A stretch of DNA of 64,000 nt from an uncultured Oscillospiraceae bacterium (GCA_900763685.1 CAAFLF010000019.1:1-64000), one strand, 5' to 3'; positions 17,107-25,281 are shown, counted from the first letter of the stretch. Notes: generated by a model not told the origin, from the sequence alone. Translations and numbers: made by a program.

Positions 17107-18492
17107 TTGACAGAAGTGATCAGCGTCCGCTTTCGGGGCGGATGCAAGAACTATGACTTTGACCCCAAGGGCCTGACGGTGAAGATGGGGGAGGAAGTGG
17201 TGGTGGAGACGGCCCAGGGCCTGGAGTTCGCCACCTGCACCGTGGGCAACCACGAGGTGGAGGACAGCGCCGTGGTCCAGCCCCTCTGCCCGGTGCTCCG
17301 CCATGCCACCGACGCCGACCGGGCCGCCGTGGAGCGGAACCGCCGGAAGGAGAGCGAGGCCTTTGACATCTGCGAGAAAAAGATCGCGGACCACGGCCTG
17401 GAGATGAAGCTGGTGAACGTCAGCTGCGGCTTTGACGGCGCCAAGATCATCTTCTTCTTCACCGCCGACGGGCGGGTGGACTTCCGGGAGCTGGTGCGGG
17501 ACCTGGCCTCCGTCTTCCGGGCCCGGATCGAGCTCCGGCAGATCGGCGTCCGGGATGAGGCCAAGATGGTGGGCGGTCTCGGCATCTGCGGCCGGCCTTT
17601 CTGCTGCTCCCAGTTCCTGGACAGCTTTCTCCCGGTCTCCATCAAGATGGCCAAGACCCAGAACCTCAGCCTGAACCCCACCAAGATCTCCGGCACCTGC
17701 GGCCGCCTCATGTGCTGCCTCAAGTACGAGCAGAACGCCTATGAGGACGCCCAGAAGCGGATGCCCAAGAACGAGTCCTTCGTCCAGACGCCGGACGGCC
17801 CCGGCAACGTGAAGTCCGTGGACCTCCTGCAGGAGAAGGTCCGGGTGGCGCTGGACAGCGCCGCCCCCTCCGAGCCCCTGAAGACCTACCACAACTGCGA
17901 GATCTGCGTCCTCCGCAACGGCAAGGGCAGCCGGGAGGGCATCGAGATCCCCGCCGAGCGCCCGGAGCGCTACGTCCCCGAAAAGAAGGAGGAGCGGCCC
18001 TTCGGCCTCACGCCCCTGACCCCCCTGGAGGACGACGGCGGCGGCTGGGACGACATTGAGGCCCCCTCCCGGGAGAAGATCGGGGACGGCAAGCGCCGCC
18101 GCTCCCGCCGCCGGGGCGGCCGGGGCAATGCCCCCCGTCCCGCCCAGGAAAAGCCCGGCAAGCCCGCGGGAGACAAGCCCGCCAAGCCCGAAGCCCCCAA
18201 GGACAAGCCCCCCAAGGCCGAAGGCGGCCAGCCCAAGTCCGGCGGCAATCGCCGGGGCCGGGGCAGAGGTCCCCGTCCCGAAGGCAAGCCCCAGGATGGC
18301 GCCCAGACCCGGGAGAGCCGTCCGCCCCGTCCCCAGAGCCAGGACGCCCGTCCCCAGGGAGGCCCCGCCCCCAAGGGCGAGAAGGCCGAGGGCGGTGAGG
18401 CCCAGCGCCGCCGCCGTTCCCATCACCGGGGCGGCCGCCGCCGCAAGGGCGGCGAGGGCGGAGCCCCCAGCGCCCCGACCTCCGAGTCCTGA
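17107..18492 (+). CDS. yaaT: PSP1-domain protein YaaT with long basic C-terminal tail
   Basis: YaaT helps control RNase Y in Bacillus (with YlbF and YmcA) and affects sporulation and biofilm genes. Residues 1-290 are the PSP1 core with conserved Cys clusters GICGRPFCCSQF and CGRLMCCLKYE. Translation begins at a TTG eight bases after AAAGGAGG. From about residue 327 to 461 there is an unusual tail, rich in Arg, Lys, Pro, Gly and Gln, with RGRGRG and RRRR runs; I recall shorter YaaT proteins without such an extension. It is probably disordered and may bind RNA. It is linked to holB upstream. Core assignment secure; tail function inferred. Confidence 0.9.
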   Translation: MTEVISVRFRGGCKNYDFDPKGLTVKMGEEVVVETAQGLEFATCTVGNHEVEDSAVVQPLCPVLRHATDADRAAVERNRRKESEAFDICEKKIADHGLEMKLVNVSCGFDGAKIIFFFTADGRVDFRELVRDLASVFRARIELRQIGVRDEAKMVGGLGICGRPFCCSQFLDSFLPVSIKMAKTQNLSLNPTKISGTCGRLMCCLKYEQNAYEDAQKRMPKNESFVQTPDGPGNVKSVDLLQEKVRVALDSAAPSEPLKTYHNCEICVLRNGKGSREGIEIPAERPERYVPEKKEERPFGLTPLTPLEDDGGGWDDIEAPSREKIGDGKRRRSRRRGGRGNAPRPAQEKPGKPAGDKPAKPEAPKDKPPKAEGGQPKSGGNRRGRGRGPRPEGKPQDGAQTRESRPPRPQSQDARPQGGPAPKGEKAEGGEAQRRRRSHHRGGRRRKGGEGGAPSAPTSES

Positions 18493-18526
18493 CCCGATCC
18501 GCCCGTCCCCCTGTCCCGCCATCCTC

Positions 18527-18554
18527 CGCCCGCCGCCCTTTTCGGCGGCGGGCG
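18527..18554 (+). terminator. hairpin after yaaT
   Basis: CGCCCGCCGCC pairs with GGCGGCGGGCG around CTTTTC. Only a weak pyrimidine tract follows, so termination may be partial. Confidence 0.55.
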
Positions 18555-18585
18555 CTTCCATTCCCCCCAACGAAAGGAGATCCCC

Positions 18586-19425
18586 ATGGGAAAATTTGAC
18601 CGGGTCCTTCTGGCCTGCGATTTCGACAACACCCTGGTCTACACCGAGCCCGCCCTGGTGGCCGGGGAGCCCATCCCCTCCCTGGGCCCGGAGAACCGGG
18701 CGGCGCTGGAACACTTTACGGCCAACGGCGGGCACTTCGCTGTGGCCACCGGCCGGGCGCTGGCGGCCTTCCAGGCCCTGGCTCCGGACCTGCCCATCAA
18801 CACTCCCTGCGTCATCTGCAACGGCGCCGCCCTCTATGACTTCGCCCAGGGCGAGTACCTGGATTTTAACCTCCTGGACGAGACCGCCCTCCGCCGGGGC
18901 CAGGCCCTGCTGGACGCCTTTCCCACCCTGGCGGTGGAGGCCTACCACATCGGAAACGTGGTCCACGCCGTCCGGCCCAACGAGTATGTCCGCCGCCACG
19001 AGCACCTGACCCACGTGGGGACGGAGGAGAAGCCCAGCCTCCTGGCTGTCCCCCTGCCCCTGGGCAAGTGCATCTACGAGGACGACCATGAGACCCTTCT
19101 CGCCGTTCGCCGCCGGATGACGGAGGATGGCTGGGACGCCGACTACGAGATCGTCTTCTCCCGGGACAACCTGCTGGAGGTCACCGCCAAGGGGGCCGAC
19201 AAGGGCGGTATGGTGCTGCGCCTGGCGGAGCGCCTGGGCATCGCCCGGGAGGATGTCTGCTGCGTGGGGGACGAGGGCAACGACCTCTCCATGCTGCGCG
19301 TCGCCGGTCACGCCTTCGCTCCCGCCAACGGCAGCGCCGCCGTGAAGGCCGTCTCCACCGTGGTCTCCCACGCCCAGGGCCCCGCCGTGGCGGATGTTGT
19401 GGCCATCCTGGACCGGCTGTACTGA
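18586..19425 (+). CDS. Cof-type HAD-superfamily phosphatase
   Basis: A 279-residue soluble hydrolase. Motif I is ACDFDNTLV (nucleophile and acid aspartates), motif II lies in VATGRA, and motif III/IV is GDEGNDLSML. A Cof-type cap fits between, with the substrate lysine expected near AKGADKGG. Such enzymes hydrolyse small phosphate esters such as sugar phosphates or flavin and cofactor phosphates; the substrate cannot be read here. The start follows AAAGGAGATCCCC. It is read in the same direction as yaaT, with a weak hairpin between them. Confidence 0.88.
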   Translation: MGKFDRVLLACDFDNTLVYTEPALVAGEPIPSLGPENRAALEHFTANGGHFAVATGRALAAFQALAPDLPINTPCVICNGAALYDFAQGEYLDFNLLDETALRRGQALLDAFPTLAVEAYHIGNVVHAVRPNEYVRRHEHLTHVGTEEKPSLLAVPLPLGKCIYEDDHETLLAVRRRMTEDGWDADYEIVFSRDNLLEVTAKGADKGGMVLRLAERLGIAREDVCCVGDEGNDLSMLRVAGHAFAPANGSAAVKAVSTVVSHAQGPAVADVVAILDRLY

Positions 19426-19440
19426 GAAATTTAAGAAGAA

Positions 19441-19480
19441 AAGCCTGCCTGCAAGCATTGTACTTTCAGGTAGGCTTGAC
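19441..19480. terminator. terminator between convergent HAD and radical SAM genes
   Basis: AAGCCTGCCTG pairs with CAGGTAGGCTT (one G-T wobble). On the minus strand TTTTCTTCTTAAATTT follows, so it best serves the radical SAM gene; on the plus strand the tail is short. Confidence 0.75.
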
Positions 19481-19497
19481 TTTATGCAAATGATTTG

Positions 19498-20778
19498 TCA
19501 ATTGATGGGCCGGCGCTCTAATAACTTGGAAACATACCAGACCAAAAGTTCCGGAATGATGTCTTTATAGGCAAAACAGCGAGGCATTTTCGTGAAGAGG
19601 GAGGATCGGCAGCCGCCCTGGCATAGAGGGAGATAGATGCAGGTATCACAAGTGGGATCCAATCCAGTGTCTGTCCACTGGGAAAACGTGTCGGGGTCAG
19701 TTACACCATTCCAAACATCGCCGATGTTTTGCAGAAAGGTTTCGCTGCATTTTCCCAGCGTTCCGTCGGGAAATATCGCATAACTGGAGGTGCTGCAGGA
19801 GGAGCACTGGTTCTTTTTGTAATTCAGACGGGCCAGCATTCTTGGCGGTGTCATTCCGTACTGCACGATTCGGTCAAAAAGCGCAATTAGATTCTGATCG
19901 GCGGTGGCAGTAGAGTGGAATGGGTCAGCGGCCTCTTCGTTCAGACAACTCCATAGAGGATAAACATAGTAAAAAATATTATGATAGTTTCCGAGTTCCT
20001 GGTGCAGGTAGTCGATGAGGGAGAGGAGACTTTCATAATTTGTCGTATCATAATTCATCCGAATGGAGACGTGGATTTCATTTTCCGCCAAAAGCTTGAT
20101 ATTGTGGAGAACGTTATCAAAATTATGTTTTTCCGGACAGATGTAGTCTTTTGCTGCATTATAGGTTTTTCGGTCTCCGTCAAGTGTGATCTGCACATAT
20201 TTGGTATTCCAGGTTGTTTTCATTTTTTGGACGATGGCCGCATCGATCAAACTGCCGTTGCTGATAAAAGCGCTTTGAAGACGGCAATGAAGACGCTGGC
20301 AGGAGGGGGCCAATTTTCCTACAATGTAATCAATTATGCCGGGATTTAGCAGCGGCTCCCCGCCAAACCACTCAAAGGTGAGGGTGCCGCCTTCCTGCAG
20401 CATGGGTAGAATAAATGCGATTACTTGATCTGCGGTGGCCTCCGTCATAGTGACAGGAGCGATTCCCTTTTCAAAGCAGTAGTAACAGCGTGCATTGCAG
20501 GCCGAAGTGGTCCAGAGGCGGATTAGATTCTCCTTGCTGTGAAGGATTCCGTTTGCACGATCTTGATGAATAAGAGATTTTTCGTCAGTCCCTTCCGGGA
20601 CGAGGATTCCTTTTTTTACGAGTGTTTGTTCCTCTTCCGCAGAGAGTTTGTTTTCGTGGTATCGCTGCAAGGCGCCAGGCTGAAACAGTCCCAACGCACC
20701 GGAAAAGGCATTGAAAATAATGGTTCGTCCATCCGGATAGGGGACGAGAAGGTTGTACAGCGATTTTTGATAGGGCAT
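19498..20778 (-). CDS. radical SAM/SPASM peptide maturase
   Basis: A 426-residue enzyme expected to modify the small Cys-rich peptide encoded just upstream. Residues 1-85 form an N-terminal region of the type seen in peptide maturases (YNLLVPYPDG, NAFSGAL), possibly a leader-recognition part. The radical SAM core has CNARCYYC, which binds the SAM-ligating 4Fe-4S cluster, and FEWFGGEPLLN, the SAM-contact GGEP motif. The C-terminal SPASM region has CSSCSTSS, GKCSETF, CDTCIYLPLCQGGC, which should hold two auxiliary clusters. GAGAGGAG precedes the start. The gene is clearly AT-richer than its neighbours, suggesting acquisition by transfer. It may form thioether, C-C or epimerised products; the class is not decided by sequence alone. 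Confidence 0.9.
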   Translation of the reverse strand: MPYQKSLYNLLVPYPDGRTIIFNAFSGALGLFQPGALQRYHENKLSAEEEQTLVKKGILVPEGTDEKSLIHQDRANGILHSKENLIRLWTTSACNARCYYCFEKGIAPVTMTEATADQVIAFILPMLQEGGTLTFEWFGGEPLLNPGIIDYIVGKLAPSCQRLHCRLQSAFISNGSLIDAAIVQKMKTTWNTKYVQITLDGDRKTYNAAKDYICPEKHNFDNVLHNIKLLAENEIHVSIRMNYDTTNYESLLSLIDYLHQELGNYHNIFYYVYPLWSCLNEEAADPFHSTATADQNLIALFDRIVQYGMTPPRMLARLNYKKNQCSSCSTSSYAIFPDGTLGKCSETFLQNIGDVWNGVTDPDTFSQWTDTGLDPTCDTCIYLPLCQGGCRSSLFTKMPRCFAYKDIIPELLVWYVSKLLERRPIN

Positions 20779-20801
20779 AGTGAACTCCTCTCAAAAAGCT
20801 T

Positions 20802-20842
20802 GAAAATGCCCACCGGATCATCGACGAGCGGTGGGCATTTTC
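20802..20842 (-). terminator. attenuator-like hairpin between RiPP precursor and maturase genes
   Basis: GAAAATGCCCACCG and CGGTGGGCATTTTC form a perfect 14-bp stem with a 13-base loop. It starts about 20 bases after the precursor stop, and the minus strand continues TTTTCAAGCTTTTTG, a broken T-run. It should give many short precursor transcripts and fewer that read on into the maturase. Confidence 0.75.
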
Positions 20843-20863
20843 GCAAGTGAACTTGTGAAAAAA

Positions 20864-20959
20864 TCAATTGTCACAACTGTGGCAGGTTCCCTGGCATCCC
20901 TGATCATCGCAGTAGCAGGAACAAGCTTCGGAAACTTCGATGTCTTCAAAAAACTCCAT
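20864..20959 (-). CDS. 31-residue six-cysteine peptide, candidate RiPP precursor
   Basis: A very short gene immediately upstream of the radical SAM/SPASM maturase and in the same direction. It has a good ribosome site (AAGGGAG, seven bases before the ATG). The peptide has an acidic, Cys-free N-terminal part of 12 residues (MEFFEDIEVSEA), fitting a short leader. The 19-residue C-terminal part has Cys at positions 13, 15, 17, 22, 26 and 29 (CSCYC, then CQGTCHSC) and ends DN. One Cys in every three core residues, next to a SPASM maturase, is the pattern of sactipeptide and ranthipeptide precursors. I do not recognise the peptide family. No peptidase or exporter gene is adjacent. Confidence 0.8.
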   Translation of the reverse strand: MEFFEDIEVSEACSCYCDDQGCQGTCHSCDN

Positions 20960-20975
20960 GAAAACACTCCCTTCT

Positions 20976-21036
20976 AAAATTGGCCATGGTTCCCTACTCT
21001 TTCCATATGATGGCATGAACTATAAAACTGCGTCAA
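20976..21036 (-). promoter_or_regulatory. probable promoter region of the peptide-maturase locus
   Basis: This stretch is AT-rich and has a good -35 box (TTGACG on the minus strand, ending at 21031). The -10 box is uncertain: ATCATA lies 19 bases after it, and TATAGT is too close. Transcription of the precursor must begin here or a little upstream, because the next gene upstream (DUF975) is read in the same direction but is more than 170 bases away. Confidence 0.3.
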
Positions 21037-21132
21037 TAGGAATGAACGGGCAATTTTATGGAATTTTGTAAGACACGGACCGGGTCACCTACAAGGTCAC
21101 GCTGGTGAAGGCATGGCGGCGGCTCCTTTCTG

Positions 21133-21945
21133 TCAGTCCTGCGGCAGCTGGGGCGGCTGGGGGATGGGGTTGGTCTCCAGGGCGGTGTCGAAGTAGGAGG
21201 CCTGGGCGGCGGTGTAGGCCGGGAGGAAGAGCAGGGCCACCGCCAGGTGGAAGAGGTCGAAGACCGCCGTCTGGACCAGGGGAGAGAGGGGGATGGGCGG
21301 CAGGTCCAGGCTCCAGTTCAGGCCATAGGCCTGGGCGTAGGCCGGCAGCACGTAGACCAGGTCCTGATAGAGAGCCGGCAGCCGGGAGAGGAGGATCCAG
21401 GGCAGGAAGTGGAGGTCCAGGGCGAAGAGCTGCCGCTTGTAGCCGAAGGCGTGGATCCGGGAGCGGCGCAGGGCCTCGATGGCCCCGATCTCCGGGTCCT
21501 GGCAGAGCTCAAAGAGGGCGAAGCGGTAGACGTAGAAGAAGTAGACGCCGGGGAGGAAGAAGAGCGTCAGCCCCGCCCCCACGATGGCAAGCTGCAGCAG
21601 GAGCGCCCCCACGCAGCGCCCGGCGAAGGCGAAGCCGTCCCCTAAGATGGCGTACTCTGCCCGCTGGCCCCGCCAGATGGCCAGGCTGTAAAGCAGCGTC
21701 CCCACGAGGAGGAGCTGTACCAGAAGGTTCGAGAGCACCACGGCGAAGAGGGAGGGCAGGTCCTCCAGAAGGGGCGTGTCCCCGCCCATGAGCTGCACGC
21801 CCACGGCAACCAGGTCAATGACGGTGACGAGCCCCAGGTACAGGGCGAAGAAGCGCCGGGGCGGCACCTGGGCGGAGCTGAGACAGTCCCGGACCTCCCG
21901 CAGCCGCTGCCGCCGGGGGATGAGGGTGGGGTGAAATTCAGGCAT
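21133..21945 (-). CDS. DUF975-family integral membrane protein
   Basis: A 270-residue protein with about six hydrophobic segments and the family pattern in the second half (YFFYVYRFALFELCQDPEIGAIEALRRSR, where residues predicted after a helix hold D-P-x-I-x-A-x-E-A-L-R-x-S). Function of the family is unknown. The start was set at the ATG behind GGAAGGAGGCCCCC; the longer frame lacks a ribosome site. It is GC-rich like the bulk of the window, so it probably does not belong to the AT-rich peptide island on its downstream side. It is divergent from the Rnf operon. Confidence 0.8.
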   Translation of the reverse strand: MPEFHPTLIPRRQRLREVRDCLSSAQVPPRRFFALYLGLVTVIDLVAVGVQLMGGDTPLLEDLPSLFAVVLSNLLVQLLLVGTLLYSLAIWRGQRAEYAILGDGFAFAGRCVGALLLQLAIVGAGLTLFFLPGVYFFYVYRFALFELCQDPEIGAIEALRRSRIHAFGYKRQLFALDLHFLPWILLSRLPALYQDLVYVLPAYAQAYGLNWSLDLPPIPLSPLVQTAVFDLFHLAVALLFLPAYTAAQASYFDTALETNPIPQPPQLPQD

Positions 21946-22157
21946 GGGGGCCTCCTTCCGCCGCCGGATGGACGGCCGGGTTATTCTGTGATGTCTCAGT
22001 GTAGCATATCTCAAAAGAGGACGCAAGAGGGGAGGGGGGACGCCCGCCGGGGACCGCCCAAGGCCGTTTCTGGGGAAACTGTGAAACTTTCCCTGAGGAA
22101 CCCCGTTCAAATTCCGCCAAAAAGACGGAATTTGTGCAAAAAACCGGAGAGTTTCGC

Positions 22158-22186
22158 TGGACTTTTCCGGGCCCATGGTGTAAAAT
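22158..22186 (+). promoter_or_regulatory. promoter of the rnf operon
   Basis: TGGACT and TAAAAT are 17 bases apart, about 55 bases before rnfC. Confidence 0.55.
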
Positions 22187-22200
22187 AAGGCGCAGTATGC

Positions 22201-22216
22201 GATAGCGTCAGCTATC
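22201..22216. promoter_or_regulatory. palindrome GATAGC-N4-GCTATC in the rnf leader
   Basis: A perfect 6+6 inverted repeat lies about 15 bases after the -10 box and 28 bases before rnfC. It may be an operator or a small leader hairpin. It does not match the consensus of the redox regulator Rex. Confidence 0.4.
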
Positions 22217-22243
22217 AATGGAGAAAAAATTGAGGTGAAGACA

Positions 22244-23608
22244 ATGGCACAAGCATTCTTTGGCGGCGTTCATCCCAATGACATGAAAGCCGCGACCAAT
22301 GAGAAGGCCATCGAGCAGCTGGCGCCCCCGGCTGAGGTGGTCATCCCCATGTCGATGCACTTTGGCGCGCCCTGCACCCCGCTGGTGAAAGCCGGCGACC
22401 TGGTGAAGGTCGGCCAGAAGATCGGCGAGACCCGCGGGCTGGGAGCCCCCATCCATGCCAGCGTTTCCGGCAAGGTGAAGGCCGTGGAGCCCCGTCCCTA
22501 CAACATGGGCGGCAACATGATGGCCGTCGTCATCGAGAACGACTTCCAGGATACCCTCAGCGAGGAAGTCCAGGCCCCCGCAAACCCTGACGCCCTCAGC
22601 GTCGAGGAGATGGTGGAGATCGTCAAGAACGCCGGCATCGTCGGCATGGGCGGCGCCACCTTCCCCACCCACGTGAAGATCTCCGGCGGCATCGGCAAGG
22701 TGGATACCGTCATTATCAACGGCGCCGAGTGCGAGCCCTACATCACCGGCGACCACCGCACCATGCTGGAGCGGCCCGAGCAGATCATCGGCGGCGCCAC
22801 CTACCTCGCCAAGATGTTCGGCGTGGACAAGGTCGTCATCGGCGTGGAGGACAACAAGCAGAACGGTATTGACTCCCTGAACGCCTGCATTAAGGAGAAG
22901 AACGCCCCCGTGGTGGTGGAGCCCCTCCACTGCCGCTACCCCCAGGGCGGTGAGAAGCAGCTCTGCCAGGCCATCACCGGCAAGCAGGTGCCCCCCGGCG
23001 GCCTGCCCAGCAACATCGGCTGCGCCGTCTTCAACATTAACACCACCTGCGCCATCTTCCGGGCCATCACCACCGGTATGCCCGTGGTGAAGAAGATCGT
23101 CACCGTCTCCGGCAGCGGCGTGGTGGAGCCCAAGAACATCGAATGTCCCATCGGCACCCCCGTCGCCCGCCTCTTCGACGCCTGCGGCGGCCTGAAGGAC
23201 GGCACCTATAAGCTCATCATGGGCGGCCCGATGATGGGCATGGCCCAGTACACCGCGGACGTTCCCGTGGGCAAGGGCACCGGCGCCATGCTGGCCTTCT
23301 GCGAGGACGAGGAGAAGACCGTCGAGAACCCCCAGTGCATCCGCTGCGGCCGCTGCGTGGAGGCCTGCCCCATGCACCTGGAGCCCCTGATGCTCTATCA
23401 GTACGCCGAGAAGGGTATGCTGGATGAGCTCAACGACGCCCACATCATGGACTGCATGGAGTGCGGCGCCTGCGCTTACGCCTGCCCCGCCCGGATGCAC
23501 CTGACCCACATGTTCAAGGTGGGCAAGCAGAAACTCAAGGATAAGATGGCCGCCGACAAGGCGGCTGCCGAGGCGGCCAAGGCCGCCGCGGAGAAGAAGG
23601 AGGCGTAA
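22244..23608 (+). CDS. rnfC: Rnf complex subunit C
   Basis: RnfC is the soluble electron-entry subunit of the ferredoxin:NAD+ oxidoreductase that pumps Na+ or H+. The 454-residue protein begins at the ATG six bases after GAGGTG. It has an N-terminal barrel (FGGVHP, PCTPLVKAGDLVKVGQKIGE), a flavin/NADH-binding domain with GMGGATFPTHVK and NGAECEPYI, and two 4Fe-4S motifs (CIRCGRCVEACP and CMECGACAYACPA). The C-terminus is a Lys/Ala-rich helix, similar to that on RnfB. First gene of rnfCDGEAB, the usual clostridial order. Confidence 0.95.
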   Translation: MAQAFFGGVHPNDMKAATNEKAIEQLAPPAEVVIPMSMHFGAPCTPLVKAGDLVKVGQKIGETRGLGAPIHASVSGKVKAVEPRPYNMGGNMMAVVIENDFQDTLSEEVQAPANPDALSVEEMVEIVKNAGIVGMGGATFPTHVKISGGIGKVDTVIINGAECEPYITGDHRTMLERPEQIIGGATYLAKMFGVDKVVIGVEDNKQNGIDSLNACIKEKNAPVVVEPLHCRYPQGGEKQLCQAITGKQVPPGGLPSNIGCAVFNINTTCAIFRAITTGMPVVKKIVTVSGSGVVEPKNIECPIGTPVARLFDACGGLKDGTYKLIMGGPMMGMAQYTADVPVGKGTGAMLAFCEDEEKTVENPQCIRCGRCVEACPMHLEPLMLYQYAEKGMLDELNDAHIMDCMECGACAYACPARMHLTHMFKVGKQKLKDKMAADKAAAEAAKAAAEKKEA

Positions 23609-23611
23609 GGC

Positions 23612-24646
23612 ATGACGGACTATAAGAATTTGAAGCTGATCGCCACTTCCAACCCCCACATCCGCTCCAACGACACCACCCGCTCCATCATGCTGGATGT
23701 CATCATCGCCATGCTCCCGGCCCTGATCTGGTCCGTGGTGGAGTTCGGTGTCCGGGCCCTGGCCGTGACCCTGGTCTCCGTGGCCGGCAGCGTCTTCTTT
23801 GAGTGGCTCTACCGCAACATCCTGAAAAAGCCCCAGAGCGTGGGCGACCTCTCCGCCGTGGTCACCGGCATGCTGCTCTCCTTCGTCTGCCCCGTGAACG
23901 TGGCCTACTGGCAGATCCTCATCGGTGACGCCTTCGCCATCATCATGGTCAAGCAGCTCTTCGGCGGCATCGGCAAGAACTTCCTGAACCCCGCCCTGGC
24001 CGGCCGCGCCTTCATGCTGGCGTCCTTCGCCTCCACCATGAGCGGCAACTGGATCGACCCCGCCGTCAGCAAGGCCGGCATCGCCTCCACCGCTGACATC
24101 GTCACCGCCGCCACTCCCCTGACCTACCTGAAGGGCGACGACATCGCCGCCACCTTCCAGACCCTCACCGAGACCTACTCCGTGGGCGATATGTTCCTGG
24201 GCAAGTGCGGCGGCTCCCTGGGCGAGGTCTCCGCCCTGTGCCTGCTGCTGGGCCTTGTCTGGCTCCTCTTCCGCAAGGTCATCTCCTGGCACATTCCTGT
24301 GAGCTACATCGCCACCGTGGCCGTCCTGACCCTGATCTTCCCCCGGGGCGGCGCGGACGCCGTCCAGTGGATGCTCTATAACCTCTTCGGCGGCGGTCTC
24401 ATGCTGGGCGCCATCTTCATGGCCACCGACTACTCCACCTCCCCCATCACCAAGAAGGGCCAGCTCATCTACGGCATCGGCTGCGGCCTCTTCACCGTGT
24501 TCATCCGCTACTTCGGCTCCTATCCCGAGGGCGTCTGCTACTCCATCATGGTGATGAACTGCGTGGCTCCCCTCATTGACAAGTGCACCAAGCCCGCTCG
24601 CTTCGGTGTTGTGAAATCCGAGAAGAAGGAGGCGTCCGCGAAATGA
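23612..24646 (+). CDS. rnfD: Rnf complex subunit D
   Basis: RnfD is a membrane subunit with covalently bound FMN that takes part in ion transport. It has 344 residues with about nine hydrophobic segments, and family motifs SNPHIRS near the start and MATDYSTSPIT near the C-terminus. It starts three bases after rnfC and overlaps rnfG by four bases (ATGA), showing tight coupling. Confidence 0.94.
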   Translation: MTDYKNLKLIATSNPHIRSNDTTRSIMLDVIIAMLPALIWSVVEFGVRALAVTLVSVAGSVFFEWLYRNILKKPQSVGDLSAVVTGMLLSFVCPVNVAYWQILIGDAFAIIMVKQLFGGIGKNFLNPALAGRAFMLASFASTMSGNWIDPAVSKAGIASTADIVTAATPLTYLKGDDIAATFQTLTETYSVGDMFLGKCGGSLGEVSALCLLLGLVWLLFRKVISWHIPVSYIATVAVLTLIFPRGGADAVQWMLYNLFGGGLMLGAIFMATDYSTSPITKKGQLIYGIGCGLFTVFIRYFGSYPEGVCYSIMVMNCVAPLIDKCTKPARFGVVKSEKKEASAK

Positions 24647-25281
24647 GCACGGAAACCAAGACCAAGGAAAAGATCGACCTCGATCCCAAGTACATCATCA
24701 AGCTGACGGTCACCCTGTTCGCGACCTGCCTCGTGGTGGCCTTCTGCCTGGGTCTCGTCAACGGCGTGACCCTGCCCAACATCACCGCCTCCAACCTGGC
24801 CAAGACCAACGCGGCTCTCGCCAAGGTCTATCCCGAGATCGACGAGGCCAACTTCGTCGCCACCGAGATCGAGGTCTCTGACGATGTGGCCGCCGCCGCT
24901 TCCGCCTACTCCGCCACCGTCACCAACGTCTACGCCATCACCGACGGCGGCGCCGAGGCCGGCTACGCCGTGAAGCTGGATGTCTCCGGCTCCCAGAGCA
25001 CCATCTCCATGATGGTGGGCCTGGACACCGAGGGCGCCGTCACCGGCGTGTCCGTGGTCAAGAGCGGCGAGACCTCCGGCATCGGCACCAAGGTCACGGT
25101 GGATAACGCCCCCCTGCCCAGCGGTGTCCCCGTGCTGGACCAGTTCATCGGCAAGACCGCCGCGGACCAGCCCCTGAAGGTGGGCGGCAACGTGGATGCC
25201 ATCTCCGGCGCCACCGTCTCCTCCAAGGGTGTCACCAACGGCGTCAACGGCGCCATCGCGGCCTTCGCCGCCATCGGCTGA
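24643..25281 (+). CDS. rnfG: Rnf complex subunit G
   Basis: RnfG carries a covalent FMN outside the membrane. The protein has 212 residues: one N-terminal membrane helix (YIIKLTVTLFATCLVVAFCL) and an FMN-binding domain with SGATVSS, whose Thr is the flavin attachment site in relatives. The ATG at 24643 overlaps the rnfD stop; a longer frame upstream has no ribosome site. Confidence 0.94.
   Translation: MSTETKTKEKIDLDPKYIIKLTVTLFATCLVVAFCLGLVNGVTLPNITASNLAKTNAALAKVYPEIDEANFVATEIEVSDDVAAAASAYSATVTNVYAITDGGAEAGYAVKLDVSGSQSTISMMVGLDTEGAVTGVSVVKSGETSGIGTKVTVDNAPLPSGVPVLDQFIGKTAADQPLKVGGNVDAISGATVSSKGVTNGVNGAIAAFAAIG

Noticed and set aside
16870-19458. Long minus-strand frame opposite holB, yaaT and the HAD gene
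   Set aside because: Antisense shadow of three real genes.
20616-20867. 83-codon minus-strand frame beginning at a TTG in the peptide-maturase gap
   Set aside because: It reads through the attenuator hairpin and overlaps the maturase start in another frame; no ribosome site.
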